Positions 1-6,449 of a stretch of 8,427 nucleotides of DNA are shown here, in pieces. The stretch covers positions 1 through 8,427 of the forward strand of contig JACCYI010000146.1 in the NCBI GenBank assembly GCA_013696535.1, read 5' to 3'. Under the pieces are notes generated by a model. It was not told where the DNA came from, searched no databases, and saw only the letters and a list, made by a program, of their open reading frames with translations. The translations under genes were made by a program, and so were the position numbers. The stretch is from Solirubrobacterales bacterium (GTDB taxonomy: Bacteria > Actinomycetota > Thermoleophilia > Solirubrobacterales > Solirubrobacteraceae). Position 1 is the stretch's first letter, and each line of letters opens with the position of its first letter.

Positions 1-102
1 CTGTTGATCCGTCACAAGGGGCTTGCCAGGCTCCGGTTTCCGTCCGGCGGTCCACCTAGGGTGGATCGAACTGAGTCAGAACCCAGAGGAGCACCCGAAC
101 CG

Positions 103-1188
103 ATGGCCACGCAAGACACCACGGCCAACAAGGCCCGAGATACCGCTTTGCAGGGCGCGCTCGCGCAGATCGAGCGTCAGTTCGGCAAGGGTTCCGTCAT
201 GCGGATGGGCGATGAGGGCGCTCAGGTGAAGGTCGACGCCATCCCCACGGGCGCTTTGTCGCTCGACCTCGCCCTCGGCATCGGCGGAATGCCGCGCGGG
301 CGCATCGTCGAGGTCTACGGCCCGGAATCCTCCGGCAAGACGACCCTCGTCTATCACGTCATCGCCGAAGCGCAGAAGCTCGGGGGCGTGTGCGCCTTCA
401 TCGATGCCGAGCACGCGATGGACCCGCTCTATGCCCAGCGCATCGGGGTTGATATCGATGAGCTGCTGGTCTCTCAGCCCGACTACGGCGAGCAGGCACT
501 CGAGATCGCCGACATGCTCGTGCGCTCTGGCGCGGTTGACGTGGTGGCGATCGACTCCGTCGCAGCACTCACGCCGCGGTCCGAGCTCGAGGGCCAGATG
601 GGCGATCAGACCGTTGGCCTGCAAGCCCGGATGATGTCGCAGGCAATGCGAAAGCTCGCCGGCAATCTCAACCGCACGCAGACACTGTGCCTCTTCGTCA
701 ACCAGATCCGCGAGAAGGTCGGCGTGATGTTCGGCTCGCCCGAGACCCAGCCGGGTGGTCGAGCGCTGAAGTTCTACTCCTCCCAGCGGTTGGACATCCG
801 CCGCATCGAGACGCTCAAGGACGGCACGGAGGCCATCGGCAACCGGGTGCGCGTCAAGGTGGTCAAGAACAAGGTGGCCGCCCCGTTCCGGCAGGCGGAG
901 TTCGACATCGAGTTCGGAACCGGCATCTCCACGGAGGGCTGCATCCTGGACCTGGGCATCGAGCACAACGTCGTGACAAAGTCCGGGTCCTTCTTCTCCT
1001 ACGGCGACGAGCGCCTGGGTCAGGGGCGCAACAACGCCAAGAACTTCCTCAGCGAGCATCCCGAGACGGCCAAGGAGATCGAAGCGAAGATCTACTCGGC
1101 GCTTGGCCTCGGTCAGGATCTCGTCAAGCCGATCGATCGGGACGCTGAGGTGGTTCCCGCGCCGGTTGCCGAACCGGCCGTCGCCTAA
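103..1188 (+). CDS. recA: RecA recombinase
   Basis: RecA is the ATP-dependent strand-exchange protein of homologous recombination and the co-protease that triggers LexA self-cleavage in the SOS response. The 361-residue product has the Walker A motif GPESSGKT at residues 73-80, the VVAID Walker B strand at about 147-151, and the signature [14 protein letters not shown] from residue 221. The L1 loop ([14 protein letters not shown]) and L2 loop ([13 protein letters not shown]) are both intact. There is no intein, unlike in Mycobacterium tuberculosis RecA. The length is normal for the family, including an acidic, Pro/Ala-rich tail. I chose ATG 103 because the typical N-terminal helix ([20 protein letters not shown]) begins shortly after it and AGAGGAG lies at 85-91; the frame is open back to a TTG at 4, but that extension does not look like RecA. 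recX follows 6 bases after the stop. No GAAC-N4-GTTC operator is visible in positions 1-102. The function is certain and the start is very likely. Confidence 0.97.
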   Translation: MATQDTTANKARDTALQGALAQIERQFGKGSVMRMGDEGAQVKVDAIPTGALSLDLALGIGGMPRGRIVEVYGPESSGKTTLVYHVIAEAQKLGGVCAFIDAEHAMDPLYAQRIGVDIDELLVSQPDYGEQALEIADMLVRSGAVDVVAIDSVAALTPRSELEGQMGDQTVGLQARMMSQAMRKLAGNLNRTQTLCLFVNQIREKVGVMFGSPETQPGGRALKFYSSQRLDIRRIETLKDGTEAIGNRVRVKVVKNKVAAPFRQAEFDIEFGTGISTEGCILDLGIEHNVVTKSGSFFSYGDERLGQGRNNAKNFLSEHPETAKEIEAKIYSALGLGQDLVKPIDRDAEVVPAPVAEPAVA

Positions 1189-1194
1189 CTTCCT

Positions 1195-1710
1195 GTGTGC
1201 TCAGAGCGGGCGAGGCCGGCCGGTGAGCGGGTGCTCGATTTCGAAGCCCGTCTCCAGCATGCTCGTGACATCGCGTGGCGCCAGCTCGATCGGCGAGACC
1301 GGACCCTCGCGGAGATGAGACGGACCCTCGGGGACAAACGGGTGGAACCCGAGATCGTCGAGCAAGTGGTCGAAGAGCTCTTAGATGGCGGGTACCTCGA
1401 CGACGCCCGTTACGCACTGCGTTTCGCAGAGGATCGGCGGCGATTGGACTCGTGGGGTTCTGACCGCATCGAACGGCGCCTGCGCGCCCTGGGTGTCGAG
1501 GGCGACCGCATCGCGGCCGCGGTGGCCGAGCAGAACTCCGATGACGAACGAGCCGCGGCGCTCGAGCTGCTCGAGCGACGCTTTCCCCGGCTGCCCGAGA
1601 CACCTCAGGAGCGGGACCGAGCGCTGGGAATGCTCGTGCGCAAGGGATACGGCCTTGAGCTCGCCTACGACGTTCTACGGCGTCGCGCCGGGGTGTCGGA
1701 GCTCGATTGA
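1195..1710 (+). CDS. recX: Regulatory protein RecX
   Basis: RecX binds RecA filaments and usually restrains their extension and co-protease activity. The 171-residue product is a string of three-helix units, as expected for the family. It has a first unit around ARDIAWRQLDRRDRTLAEM, a second with the diagnostic EELLDGGYLDDARYALRFAEDRR, and a third unit after QERDRALGMLVRKGYGLELAYDVL. The gene lies 6 bases after recA, so it is almost certainly co-transcribed and translated by reinitiation. No clear ribosome binding site precedes GTG 1195, and an in-frame GTG at 1231 (product 12 residues shorter) is a reasonable alternative start. The C-terminus (GVSELD) follows straight after the last helical unit, and the stop is 10 bases before the LexA-type box. 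The family call rests on the helix pattern and on its position behind recA. Confidence 0.93.
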   Translation: MCSERARPAGERVLDFEARLQHARDIAWRQLDRRDRTLAEMRRTLGDKRVEPEIVEQVVEELLDGGYLDDARYALRFAEDRRRLDSWGSDRIERRLRALGVEGDRIAAAVAEQNSDDERAAALELLERRFPRLPETPQERDRALGMLVRKGYGLELAYDVLRRRAGVSELD

Positions 1711-1744
1711 CGGGGTGCGCGAACCTGCGTTCGTTTGCACCCCG
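1711..1744 (+). repeat. Inverted repeat / hairpin after recX
   Basis: CGGGGTGC (1711-1718) and GCACCCCG (1737-1744) are perfectly complementary. Inside them CGAAC (1720-1724) pairs with GTTCG (1729-1733) around a CTGC loop, leaving a small internal bulge. It begins on the base after the recX stop, so it could end the recA-recX transcript or protect its 3' end. No T-run follows, so it is not a canonical intrinsic terminator. The inner part is also an exact LexA-box match, and the two readings may both be true. Confidence 0.6.
1720..1733 (+). promoter_or_regulatory. LexA (SOS) operator candidate upstream of rny
   Basis: The site reads CGAAC CTGC GTTCG, an exact fit to the Gram-positive and actinobacterial LexA box CGAAC-N4-GTTCG. 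It lies 273 bases before the rny ATG and directly before a promoter-like pair at 1735-1763, where a bound repressor would be expected to block RNA polymerase. The placement next to recA-recX fits an SOS role. The caveat is that the site forms the core of a larger hairpin, so the symmetry could reflect RNA structure rather than repressor binding. Confidence 0.55.
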
Positions 1745-1763
1745 ACTCCCGCAGTACTACGAT
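1735..1763 (+). promoter_or_regulatory. Possible promoter for rny-miaB
   Basis: TTGCAC (1735-1740) and TACGAT (1758-1763) resemble -35 and -10 elements and are separated by exactly 17 bases. The -10 fits the TANNNT pattern common in high-GC Gram-positives. The -35 begins one base after the LexA-type box. Transcription would begin near 1770 and leave a leader of about 235 bases. The hexamers are only moderate matches, so this is a candidate. Confidence 0.35.
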
Positions 1764-1979
1764 CCCCCTCAGCGACAGAACGGCCTTGGTGCCGCTGAAA
1801 TCCCAGCAAAAACACGTTTTCAACTCAACTTGACCACTCGAGAAACCAACGACCCCTCCGTGATCTAGAAGCGCGGGTGCGTGTGCGCCCCCGCAGAGTG
1901 CTGGTTCATCTCACGCTGCCTGCACGGCTGCTCTGCTGCTCGCCAACTCGGATAACTGAGTGGGGTTGGGGCCTTCGTG

Positions 1980-1998
1980 CCCCGCTCCTGCGGGGAGA
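1980..1998 (+). promoter_or_regulatory. Hairpin overlapping the rny ribosome binding site
   Basis: CCCCGC (1980-1985) and GCGGGG (1990-1995) pair perfectly around a TCCT loop. The 3' arm continues into the only purine-rich Shine-Dalgarno-like stretch before rny, GGGGAGA at 1992-1998, about 8 bases before ATG 2007. Folding would hide most of that site, so the hairpin could limit translation of RNase Y until it is opened. The pairing is visible in the sequence; the regulatory role is inferred. Confidence 0.45.
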
Positions 1999-2006
1999 CC
2001 AAACCT

Positions 2007-3476
2007 ATGATGATCTTGATTGCGGCCGTGGTGCTGGCGGCGGGGCTCGTCGGTGCCGCTGCGCTGTTGAACCGCCGGGTGCCGGCAGGCGTGGGAGCTT
2101 CCATCGGACCGGAGGCGGGTGCGGCCCTCGCTACACGGCCGATGTCCGAGCCGAAGGCGAGTGACCCGGAAACACTCGAGCGATCCACCGAGTCGCGCTC
2201 CGAAGTGGTGCAGCTCGAGAAGCGACTGCTTGACCGCGAGGAGACCCTCGACACGAAGCTCGAGGAGCTGGGCGCTCGTGAACGCGCCCTGGAGGAGCGG
2301 ACAGGCGAAATCGAGCAGCTCCGCCAGCGACAGATTATCGAGCTCGAGCGGGTGGCGGGCCTCAGTGCGTCCCAGGCGAAGTCCATCCTGCTCAAGGAGC
2401 TCGGAGACCAGATCCGTCACGATTCGGCTCGCCTCGTGCGCCAGGTCGAAGAGGAGACGAAGCGCGACGCCGACCGGCGGGTTCGCAACATCCTGGCGGT
2501 GTGTATGCAGCGGATGGCGGCGGGTCACGCGGCAGAGACCACCGTCTCAGTCGTTCAACTCTCCGCAGACGACATGAAGGGACGCATCATCGGGCGCGAA
2601 GGGCGTAACATCCGTGCCCTCGAGCACCTCACCGGTGTCGACTTCATCATCGACGACACTCCCAACGCAGTCATCCTGTCGGGCTTCGACGGGGTCCGGC
2701 GGGAGATCGCCCGCATGACGCTCGAGAAGCTGCTGCAGGACGGGCGTATCCATCCGGCCCGTATCGAGGAGACCTACTATCAAGCTAAGTCAGAGCTTGA
2801 GAGTCACATTCTGGAAGTCGGCGAGCAGGCATGTCTCGATGCCAAGGTGCAAGCGCTGGACTCGTATCTGACCGGGGTCCTGGGCCGGCTCAAGTACCGG
2901 ACGAGCTACGGTCAGAACGTGCTCGCGCACTCGATCGAATGCGCCCACCTCGCCGCGATGATGGCGCACGAGCTCGGCGCCAGCCCGAAGACCGCCCGGC
3001 GGGCCGCCCTGCTGCACGACATCGGCAAGGCGGTCTCTCACGAGGTCGAGGGCCCGCACGCCCTGGTCGGCGGCGACCTGGCCCGCAAGCACTCCGAGTC
3101 CGAGGCCGTCGCGCACGCCATGGAGGCTCACCACAACGAGGTGGAGCCACAGACGGTCGAGGCGGTCATCGTCCAAGCCGCGGATGCCCTCTCGGGAGCT
3201 CGCCCTGGGGCGCGAGGCGAATCGCTCGAGCAGTACGTCAAGCGCCTGCGCGACCTCGAGCAGATCGCGACCCGTCACGACGGAGTCGACAAGGTCTACG
3301 CCATGCAGGCGGGGCGGGAGATCCGCGTCATCGTCGAGCCGCACGCACTCGATGACGACGGCGCCACCCTGCTCTCACACGAGATCGCACGAGAGATCGA
3401 ACGGCAGCTCGACTACCCGGGTCAGATCAAGGTCACCGTGATCCGGGAGTCGCGGGCAACCGACTACGCGCGATGA
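2007..3476 (+). CDS. rny: Ribonuclease Y
   Basis: RNase Y is a membrane-anchored endoribonuclease that starts mRNA decay by cutting single-stranded RNA. The 489-residue product has the family architecture in order: an N-terminal membrane anchor (about residues 2-22), a long charged coiled coil rich in Glu, Arg and Leu (about 52-160), a KH domain with GRIIGREGRNIR at 192-203, and an HD domain with HSIE at 307-310, the metal-binding HD at 337-338 in HDIGK, and AHHNEVEP near 374. A dimer-like C-terminal region follows. It is slightly shorter than the usual 510-520 residues, mainly in the linker and coiled coil. ATG 2007, or the adjacent ATG 2010, places the start right at the hydrophobic anchor. 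A GTG at 1977 would put ten polar residues before the anchor, so I rejected it. The stop overlaps the miaB start (ATGA), which indicates translational coupling. Confidence 0.96.
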   Translation: MMILIAAVVLAAGLVGAAALLNRRVPAGVGASIGPEAGAALATRPMSEPKASDPETLERSTESRSEVVQLEKRLLDREETLDTKLEELGARERALEERTGEIEQLRQRQIIELERVAGLSASQAKSILLKELGDQIRHDSARLVRQVEEETKRDADRRVRNILAVCMQRMAAGHAAETTVSVVQLSADDMKGRIIGREGRNIRALEHLTGVDFIIDDTPNAVILSGFDGVRREIARMTLEKLLQDGRIHPARIEETYYQAKSELESHILEVGEQACLDAKVQALDSYLTGVLGRLKYRTSYGQNVLAHSIECAHLAAMMAHELGASPKTARRAALLHDIGKAVSHEVEGPHALVGGDLARKHSESEAVAHAMEAHHNEVEPQTVEAVIVQAADALSGARPGARGESLEQYVKRLRDLEQIATRHDGVDKVYAMQAGREIRVIVEPHALDDDGATLLSHEIAREIERQLDYPGQIKVTVIRESRATDYAR

Positions 3477-4792
3477 AGTCGTTCCACGTCACCACCTTCG
3501 GGTGCCAGATGAACGAGCACGACTCCGAGCGGATGAAGGGCATGCTGGAGTCGCTCGGCTACGAGGAGGTGGCCGCGCGAGAGGATGCCCAGCTCATCCT
3601 CTTCAACACCTGCTCGATCCGCGAGAAGGCCGACGAGCGCTTCGTCGCCCATCTGCACCACGCCAAGCACCTCAAGCGGGCGGATCCCGAGCGGATCGTC
3701 GGAGTCGGCGGCTGCTGGGCGCAGTCGGTCAAGGAGCAGGTGTTCGCGCAGTTTCCCTTCGTCGACGTGGCCTTCGGGCCCGGCCAGGTGCACAAACTCG
3801 CGGAGTTCCTGACGTCGGATTCCATCACCGCTCAGGGCTTCTTCGAGTTCGAGGGTTTCACCGGGCACCTTCCGGACAAGCGCGCGCGGAGATACCAGGC
3901 GTGGATGCAGGTGTCCGTGGGCTGCAACTCGGCCTGCTCGTATTGCATCGTGCCTTCGACCCGCGGGCGCGAGGTGTCTCGATCGTCGCACGAGCTGCTC
4001 GCGGAGGCCGAGCGGCTCGTCGCGGACGGTGTGCGCGAGATAACCCTGCTCGGGCAGAACGTCAACTCCTACGGCCGCGACCTCCCGGGAAGCGAACGCA
4101 GTTCCTTCGCGGAGCTCCTCGCCGCCCTCGACGCCATCGACGGTGTCGATCGCATTCGCTACACCAGCCCGCATCCCAAGGACATGCGCGAAGACGTGAT
4201 CCGCGCGCACGCGGAGCTCCCCTCCCTGTGCGAGCACATCCATCTGCCATTGCAATCGGGTTCTACCCGCATCTTGAAGGCGATGCGCCGCACCTACGGG
4301 CGCGAGCGCTACCTCGATCGTGTCGATCTCATCCGCGACCACGTGCCCGACGTCGCGCTGACCACCGACGTCATCGTCGGCTTTCCGGGTGAGTCGGAGG
4401 CGGACTTCGCCCAGACGCTCGAGGTGGTCGACGAAGTCGGCTTCGACTCGGCCTTCACCTTCGTCTACTCTCCGCGGCGCGACACCCCGGCGGCGACGAT
4501 GGGTTCGCAAGTGCCGCATCCCGTCAAGGTCGAGCGGATGGAACGCCTCGTCGAGCTCGTTCAGCGCCGCGCGCGCGAGCGGGCCCAGCGCTTCGTCGCA
4601 CGATCCGTTGAAGTACTCGTCGAGGGCACGTCGCGCACAGACCCCTCACGTCTTCGCGGCCGCACCCGCCACAACAAGGCAATCAACTTCACGGGGCTGG
4701 CGGCGCCCGGTGATCTCGTTCGAGTCGACGTGCTGAGCGCTTCGAGCCAGACGCTGCTGGGCGAGGAGCGTCTGCTCGCGCGCGCAGGCTGA
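3473..4792 (+). CDS. miaB: tRNA-2-methylthio-N6-dimethylallyladenosine synthase MiaB
   Basis: MiaB adds the 2-methylthio group to i6A37 next to the anticodon of tRNAs that read codons starting with U. The 439-residue product shows all three domains. An N-terminal UPF0004 domain carries Cys11, Cys47 and Cys81 for the auxiliary [4Fe-4S] cluster (FGCQMNEHDSERM, NTCSIREKA, GGCWAQ). A radical SAM barrel has C151xxxC155xxC158 (GCNSACSYCIVP) followed by RGREVSR. A C-terminal TRAM domain covers about residues 370-436 and includes GRTRHNKAINF. GQNVNSYG and HLPLQSGS are typical MiaB motifs and favour MiaB over the relatives RimO and MtaB. The start overlaps the rny stop by four bases, so rny and miaB are translated together. 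The partner gene miaA, often found downstream in actinobacteria, is not in this window. Confidence 0.96.
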   Translation: MKSFHVTTFGCQMNEHDSERMKGMLESLGYEEVAAREDAQLILFNTCSIREKADERFVAHLHHAKHLKRADPERIVGVGGCWAQSVKEQVFAQFPFVDVAFGPGQVHKLAEFLTSDSITAQGFFEFEGFTGHLPDKRARRYQAWMQVSVGCNSACSYCIVPSTRGREVSRSSHELLAEAERLVADGVREITLLGQNVNSYGRDLPGSERSSFAELLAALDAIDGVDRIRYTSPHPKDMREDVIRAHAELPSLCEHIHLPLQSGSTRILKAMRRTYGRERYLDRVDLIRDHVPDVALTTDVIVGFPGESEADFAQTLEVVDEVGFDSAFTFVYSPRRDTPAATMGSQVPHPVKVERMERLVELVQRRARERAQRFVARSVEVLVEGTSRTDPSRLRGRTRHNKAINFTGLAAPGDLVRVDVLSASSQTLLGEERLLARAG

Positions 4793-4815
4793 GCGGTTGC
4801 CGTCCGGCCGTTGTG

Positions 4816-4829
4816 CGAACATACGTTCG
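4816..4829 (+). promoter_or_regulatory. LexA (SOS) operator upstream of the radical SAM gene
   Basis: The site reads CGAAC ATAC GTTCG, an exact fit to CGAAC-N4-GTTCG and one base from the classic Bacillus form CGAACATATGTTCG. It occupies the 36-base gap after miaB, and its last G is the first base of the GTG start codon at 4829. There is no Shine-Dalgarno sequence between the box and the gene, which would suit a leaderless transcript. In that case GAACAT at 4817-4822, inside the box, sits at -12 to -7 and has the key A and T of a TANNNT element, so LexA would cover the -10 and the start point. From memory, M. tuberculosis Rv2578c, a homologue, appears in published lists of LexA-regulated genes. 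Confidence 0.8.
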
Positions 4830-5866
4830 TGCGATGGAGCAATCAAGAGACGGAAGCTGACTCTCAGGGCCGGCTGCCCGGCAGCGACACCGACGTGGTG
4901 GTCCGGCGCTTCGACGCACCTGAAGCGCTCGACACCCGGTTCTACGAGGTGCGGGCGAAGTCGGCGCTCAACCGGGTGCCCGAGCGATCGCGAGTTCCCT
5001 TTGAGTGGACGATCAACCCGTACCGGGGATGTAGTCATGCGTGCACCTACTGTTTTGCCCGTCCGACGCACGAGTACCTCGATTTCAACGCCGGCCGCGA
5101 CTTTGAGCGCGAGATCATCGTCAAGGTCAACGTCCCAGAAGTCCTGCGTTGCGAGCTTGCACGGCCGGCGTGGGGCAACGGGCACATCGCCATGGGCACG
5201 AACACTGACCCGTACCAGTGGGTGGAGGGTCGCTACAGGCTCATGCGGGGTATCTGGGAAGTCCTGCGCGACGCCGCCAATCCGGCTTCGGTCCTGACCA
5301 AGTCGCCGCTGATTCTCCGCGATGCCGACCTCATGCTGGAGCTCGCTCAGCGCGCTCGCGTGAGCGCCTGTCTGTCCGTGCCGACGCTCGACGAGAAGGC
5401 TTGGCGAGCGACCGAGCCGCACACCCCGCACCCGCGGGCGCGACTCGAGGCCGTGGAGGAGCTCAACCGCCGGGGTATCCCGACCGGCATTCTCATCGCC
5501 CCGCTCATGCCGGGAATCAACGACGACCCGAAGCAGGTCGAGAAGATCCTGGCGCTGGCCGACGAGGCGGGCGCCACGAGCGTCGGCGGCCAGACACTGT
5601 TCCTTCGCGGCGCGACGCGCGACGTCTTTCTCGACTGGCTACGCACAAGTCGGCCGGACCTCGTCGACCGATACGCGGAGCTCTACGCACGCGGCTCGTA
5701 TGCGCCACGCGCGGAGCGACAGCGCATCGAAGCGCCGTTGCGAAAGGCGCAGCGCGTGTCGCCGATGAGCGAAGAGCGATTCTTTCGTCAGAAGGGTCAT
5801 GAGCAGGCACGGCCGGTGGACCCGGTGAGGATCCACACCATGACGATGCAGGAGGCCCTGTTCTGA
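4829..5866 (+). CDS. Rv2578c-family radical SAM protein (SplB-like), SOS-associated
   Basis: This is an iron-sulfur enzyme of the radical SAM superfamily, in the group that includes spore photoproduct lyase (COG1533). The 345-residue product has the SAM-cluster motif C68xxxC72xxC75 in RGCSHACTYCFARPTHEYLD, the conserved GTNTDPYQ stretch, a TKSPLILRD strand, and RGATRDVFLDWL near the C-terminus. I chose GTG 4829 because it gives an MRW-x-x-Q start, as I remember it for Rv2578c-type proteins. A TTG at 4811 would put the LexA box inside the gene, and GTG 4895/4898 would remove conserved residues. The gene has its own LexA-type operator and sits in a recA neighbourhood, which supports a DNA-damage role. 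The last five residues, QEALF (341-345), fit the QxxLF form of a beta-clamp binding motif. The substrate is unknown. The family call is firm; the repair role is inference. Confidence 0.93.
   Translation: MRWSNQETEADSQGRLPGSDTDVVVRRFDAPEALDTRFYEVRAKSALNRVPERSRVPFEWTINPYRGCSHACTYCFARPTHEYLDFNAGRDFEREIIVKVNVPEVLRCELARPAWGNGHIAMGTNTDPYQWVEGRYRLMRGIWEVLRDAANPASVLTKSPLILRDADLMLELAQRARVSACLSVPTLDEKAWRATEPHTPHPRARLEAVEELNRRGIPTGILIAPLMPGINDDPKQVEKILALADEAGATSVGGQTLFLRGATRDVFLDWLRTSRPDLVDRYAELYARGSYAPRAERQRIEAPLRKAQRVSPMSEERFFRQKGHEQARPVDPVRIHTMTMQEALF
5849..5863 (+). other. C-terminal clamp-binding-like motif QEALF
   Basis: These codons encode the final five residues of the radical SAM protein. Clamp-binding peptides in bacterial polymerases and repair proteins typically follow QL(S/D)LF or the looser QxxLF, and are often found at a flexible C-terminus. 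Gln, Leu and Phe are in the right places here, and the preceding residues (about 325-340) look unstructured and polar. The second position (Glu rather than Leu) is weaker than the consensus. The match is short, so its significance depends on conservation in homologues. Confidence 0.4.
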
Positions 5867-5936
5867 TCGCCGAGATGAGATTGCCCCCTTCCAAGGCGCC
5901 CAGGTTCCGCCCACGGTTTCGTCACATACCCGAGAC

Positions 5937-5943
5937 AAGGTGG
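5937..5943 (+). promoter_or_regulatory. Ribosome binding site fixing the VOC gene start
   Basis: AAGGTGG ends 6 bases before ATG 5950 and differs by one base from the ideal AAGGAGG. It favours ATG 5950 over the in-frame ATG at 5875, which would add a 25-residue basic, proline-rich leader unlike any VOC protein. Confidence 0.75.
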
Positions 5944-5949
5944 TTTGCG

Positions 5950-6312
5950 ATGGCTGGTGAGCTTGCGTTCTTCGAGCTCGGCGTGGAGGACGCCGATCGC
6001 GCACGCGCGTACTACGGGCAAATGTTCGGCTGGCGCTTCGAGCCGGGCCCGTCGGGTCAGGGCTTTCAGATCGGTACGCCGAACGTGCCCGGCGGGCTCC
6101 ATGGCGACGACCCTGGCGCGACGCCGTATCTGTTCTTCCGGGTGTACGACATCGAGACGGCGCTGGACCGAGTGCGCGAGCTCGGTGGCGCCGTCGAGGA
6201 CATGGACGTCGAGGGTGAAGAGGCTTCGGTCGCACGATTCGGCCGCTTCAAGGTCTGTCGTGACGACCAAGGCTCTCCCTTCGGTCTCCATCAGCCGCCG
6301 ATCGCCGGCTGA
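5950..6312 (+). CDS. VOC family (glyoxalase-fold) protein
   Basis: The 120-residue product is a single-chain protein of the vicinal oxygen chelate fold, which covers glyoxalases, dioxygenases and resistance proteins. It shows two beta-alpha-beta-beta-beta units. The first strand (LAFFELGVED, residues 5-14) is followed by the typical helix with RARAYYGQMFGWRFE, then FQIGTPNVPGGLHG. The second unit begins at PYLFFRVYDIETALDRVRELGG and ends with FGRFKVCRDDQGSPFGLHQP. Glu9, His51 and His114 are plausible metal or substrate ligands, but which are used cannot be told from sequence. The length fits small actinobacterial VOC proteins often annotated only as glyoxalase-like or bleomycin-resistance-like. 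It begins 83 bases after the radical SAM gene, has its own ribosome binding site, and converges with the SDR gene. The substrate is unknown. Confidence 0.9.
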   Translation: MAGELAFFELGVEDADRARAYYGQMFGWRFEPGPSGQGFQIGTPNVPGGLHGDDPGATPYLFFRVYDIETALDRVRELGGAVEDMDVEGEEASVARFGRFKVCRDDQGSPFGLHQPPIAG

Positions 6313-6344
6313 GGTCCCCTGGCTGGCATGGTTCCCAACCAACA

Positions 6345-6356
6345 CCCCGGCCGGGG
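6345..6356. repeat. 12-bp GC palindrome between convergent genes
   Basis: CCCCGGCCGGGG is a perfect palindrome in the 137-base gap between the ends of the VOC gene (6312) and the SDR gene (6450). A second, imperfect pair lies at 6409-6416 and 6428-6435 (CACCTCCC with GGGAAGTG, one mismatch). Either could help end transcription from one or both sides, but no T-run follows and the 12-mer has no loop, so a terminator role is weakly supported. The rest of the gap shows no gene. Confidence 0.3.
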
Positions 6357-6449
6357 CGGACGCGGAGAGCGCCGTCCGGGATCCGGCGCGCAAACGGACA
6401 CAGCGACGCACCTCCCCCAGGTAAAGCGGGAAGTGGGTCTCCCGAGAGC

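Larger units (their letters stand above)
1711..2006 (+). other. recX-rny intergenic region
   Basis: This 296-base gap contains no convincing protein gene; there is no ATG in it before the rny start. It holds, in order: a hairpin with a LexA-type operator in its core (1711-1744), a possible promoter (1735-1763), a less GC-rich stretch with AAAAC-AC-GTTTT at about 1809-1820, and a hairpin at 1980-1995 next to the rny ribosome binding site. Frames that are open at the right end run on out of frame into rny and look like chance. The gap probably serves as a long 5' leader for rny-miaB. A small RNA in 1770-1970 is possible, but nothing in the sequence shows one directly. Confidence 0.6.

Noticed and set aside
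4..102. N-terminal extension of RecA from TTG 4
   Set aside because: The 33 extra residues are basic and proline-rich and unlike RecA; ATG 103 has a ribosome binding site and a normal N-terminus.
76..1059. 327-codon open frame on the minus strand across recA
   Set aside because: It mirrors recA in a GC-rich gene where antisense frames stay open by chance. Its translation shows no recognisable domain, and recA is certain on the other strand.
1830..1835. TTGACC as a -35 element for rny
   Set aside because: No -10-like hexamer lies 16-19 bases downstream.
1877..2164. 95-codon open frame starting in the recX-rny gap
   Set aside because: It runs out of frame into rny, starts at GTG without a ribosome binding site, and has an odd Arg/Gly/Cys-rich composition.
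4094..4104. GAAC-GCA-GTTC inside miaB as a third LexA box
   Set aside because: The spacer is 3 bases instead of 4, and it lies deep within a coding sequence.
3464..4519. 351-codon minus-strand open frame across miaB
   Set aside because: It is antisense to a certain gene, has no family motifs, and has the Arg/Val/His-rich look of a frame shadow.
4811..4828. TTG 4811 as the start of the radical SAM gene
   Set aside because: It would place the LexA box inside the gene and adds six residues before the MRW-type start I recall for the family.
5797..6411. Minus-strand open frame across the VOC gene and the end of the radical SAM gene
   Set aside because: It covers the ends of two well-supported plus-strand genes and shows no domain.
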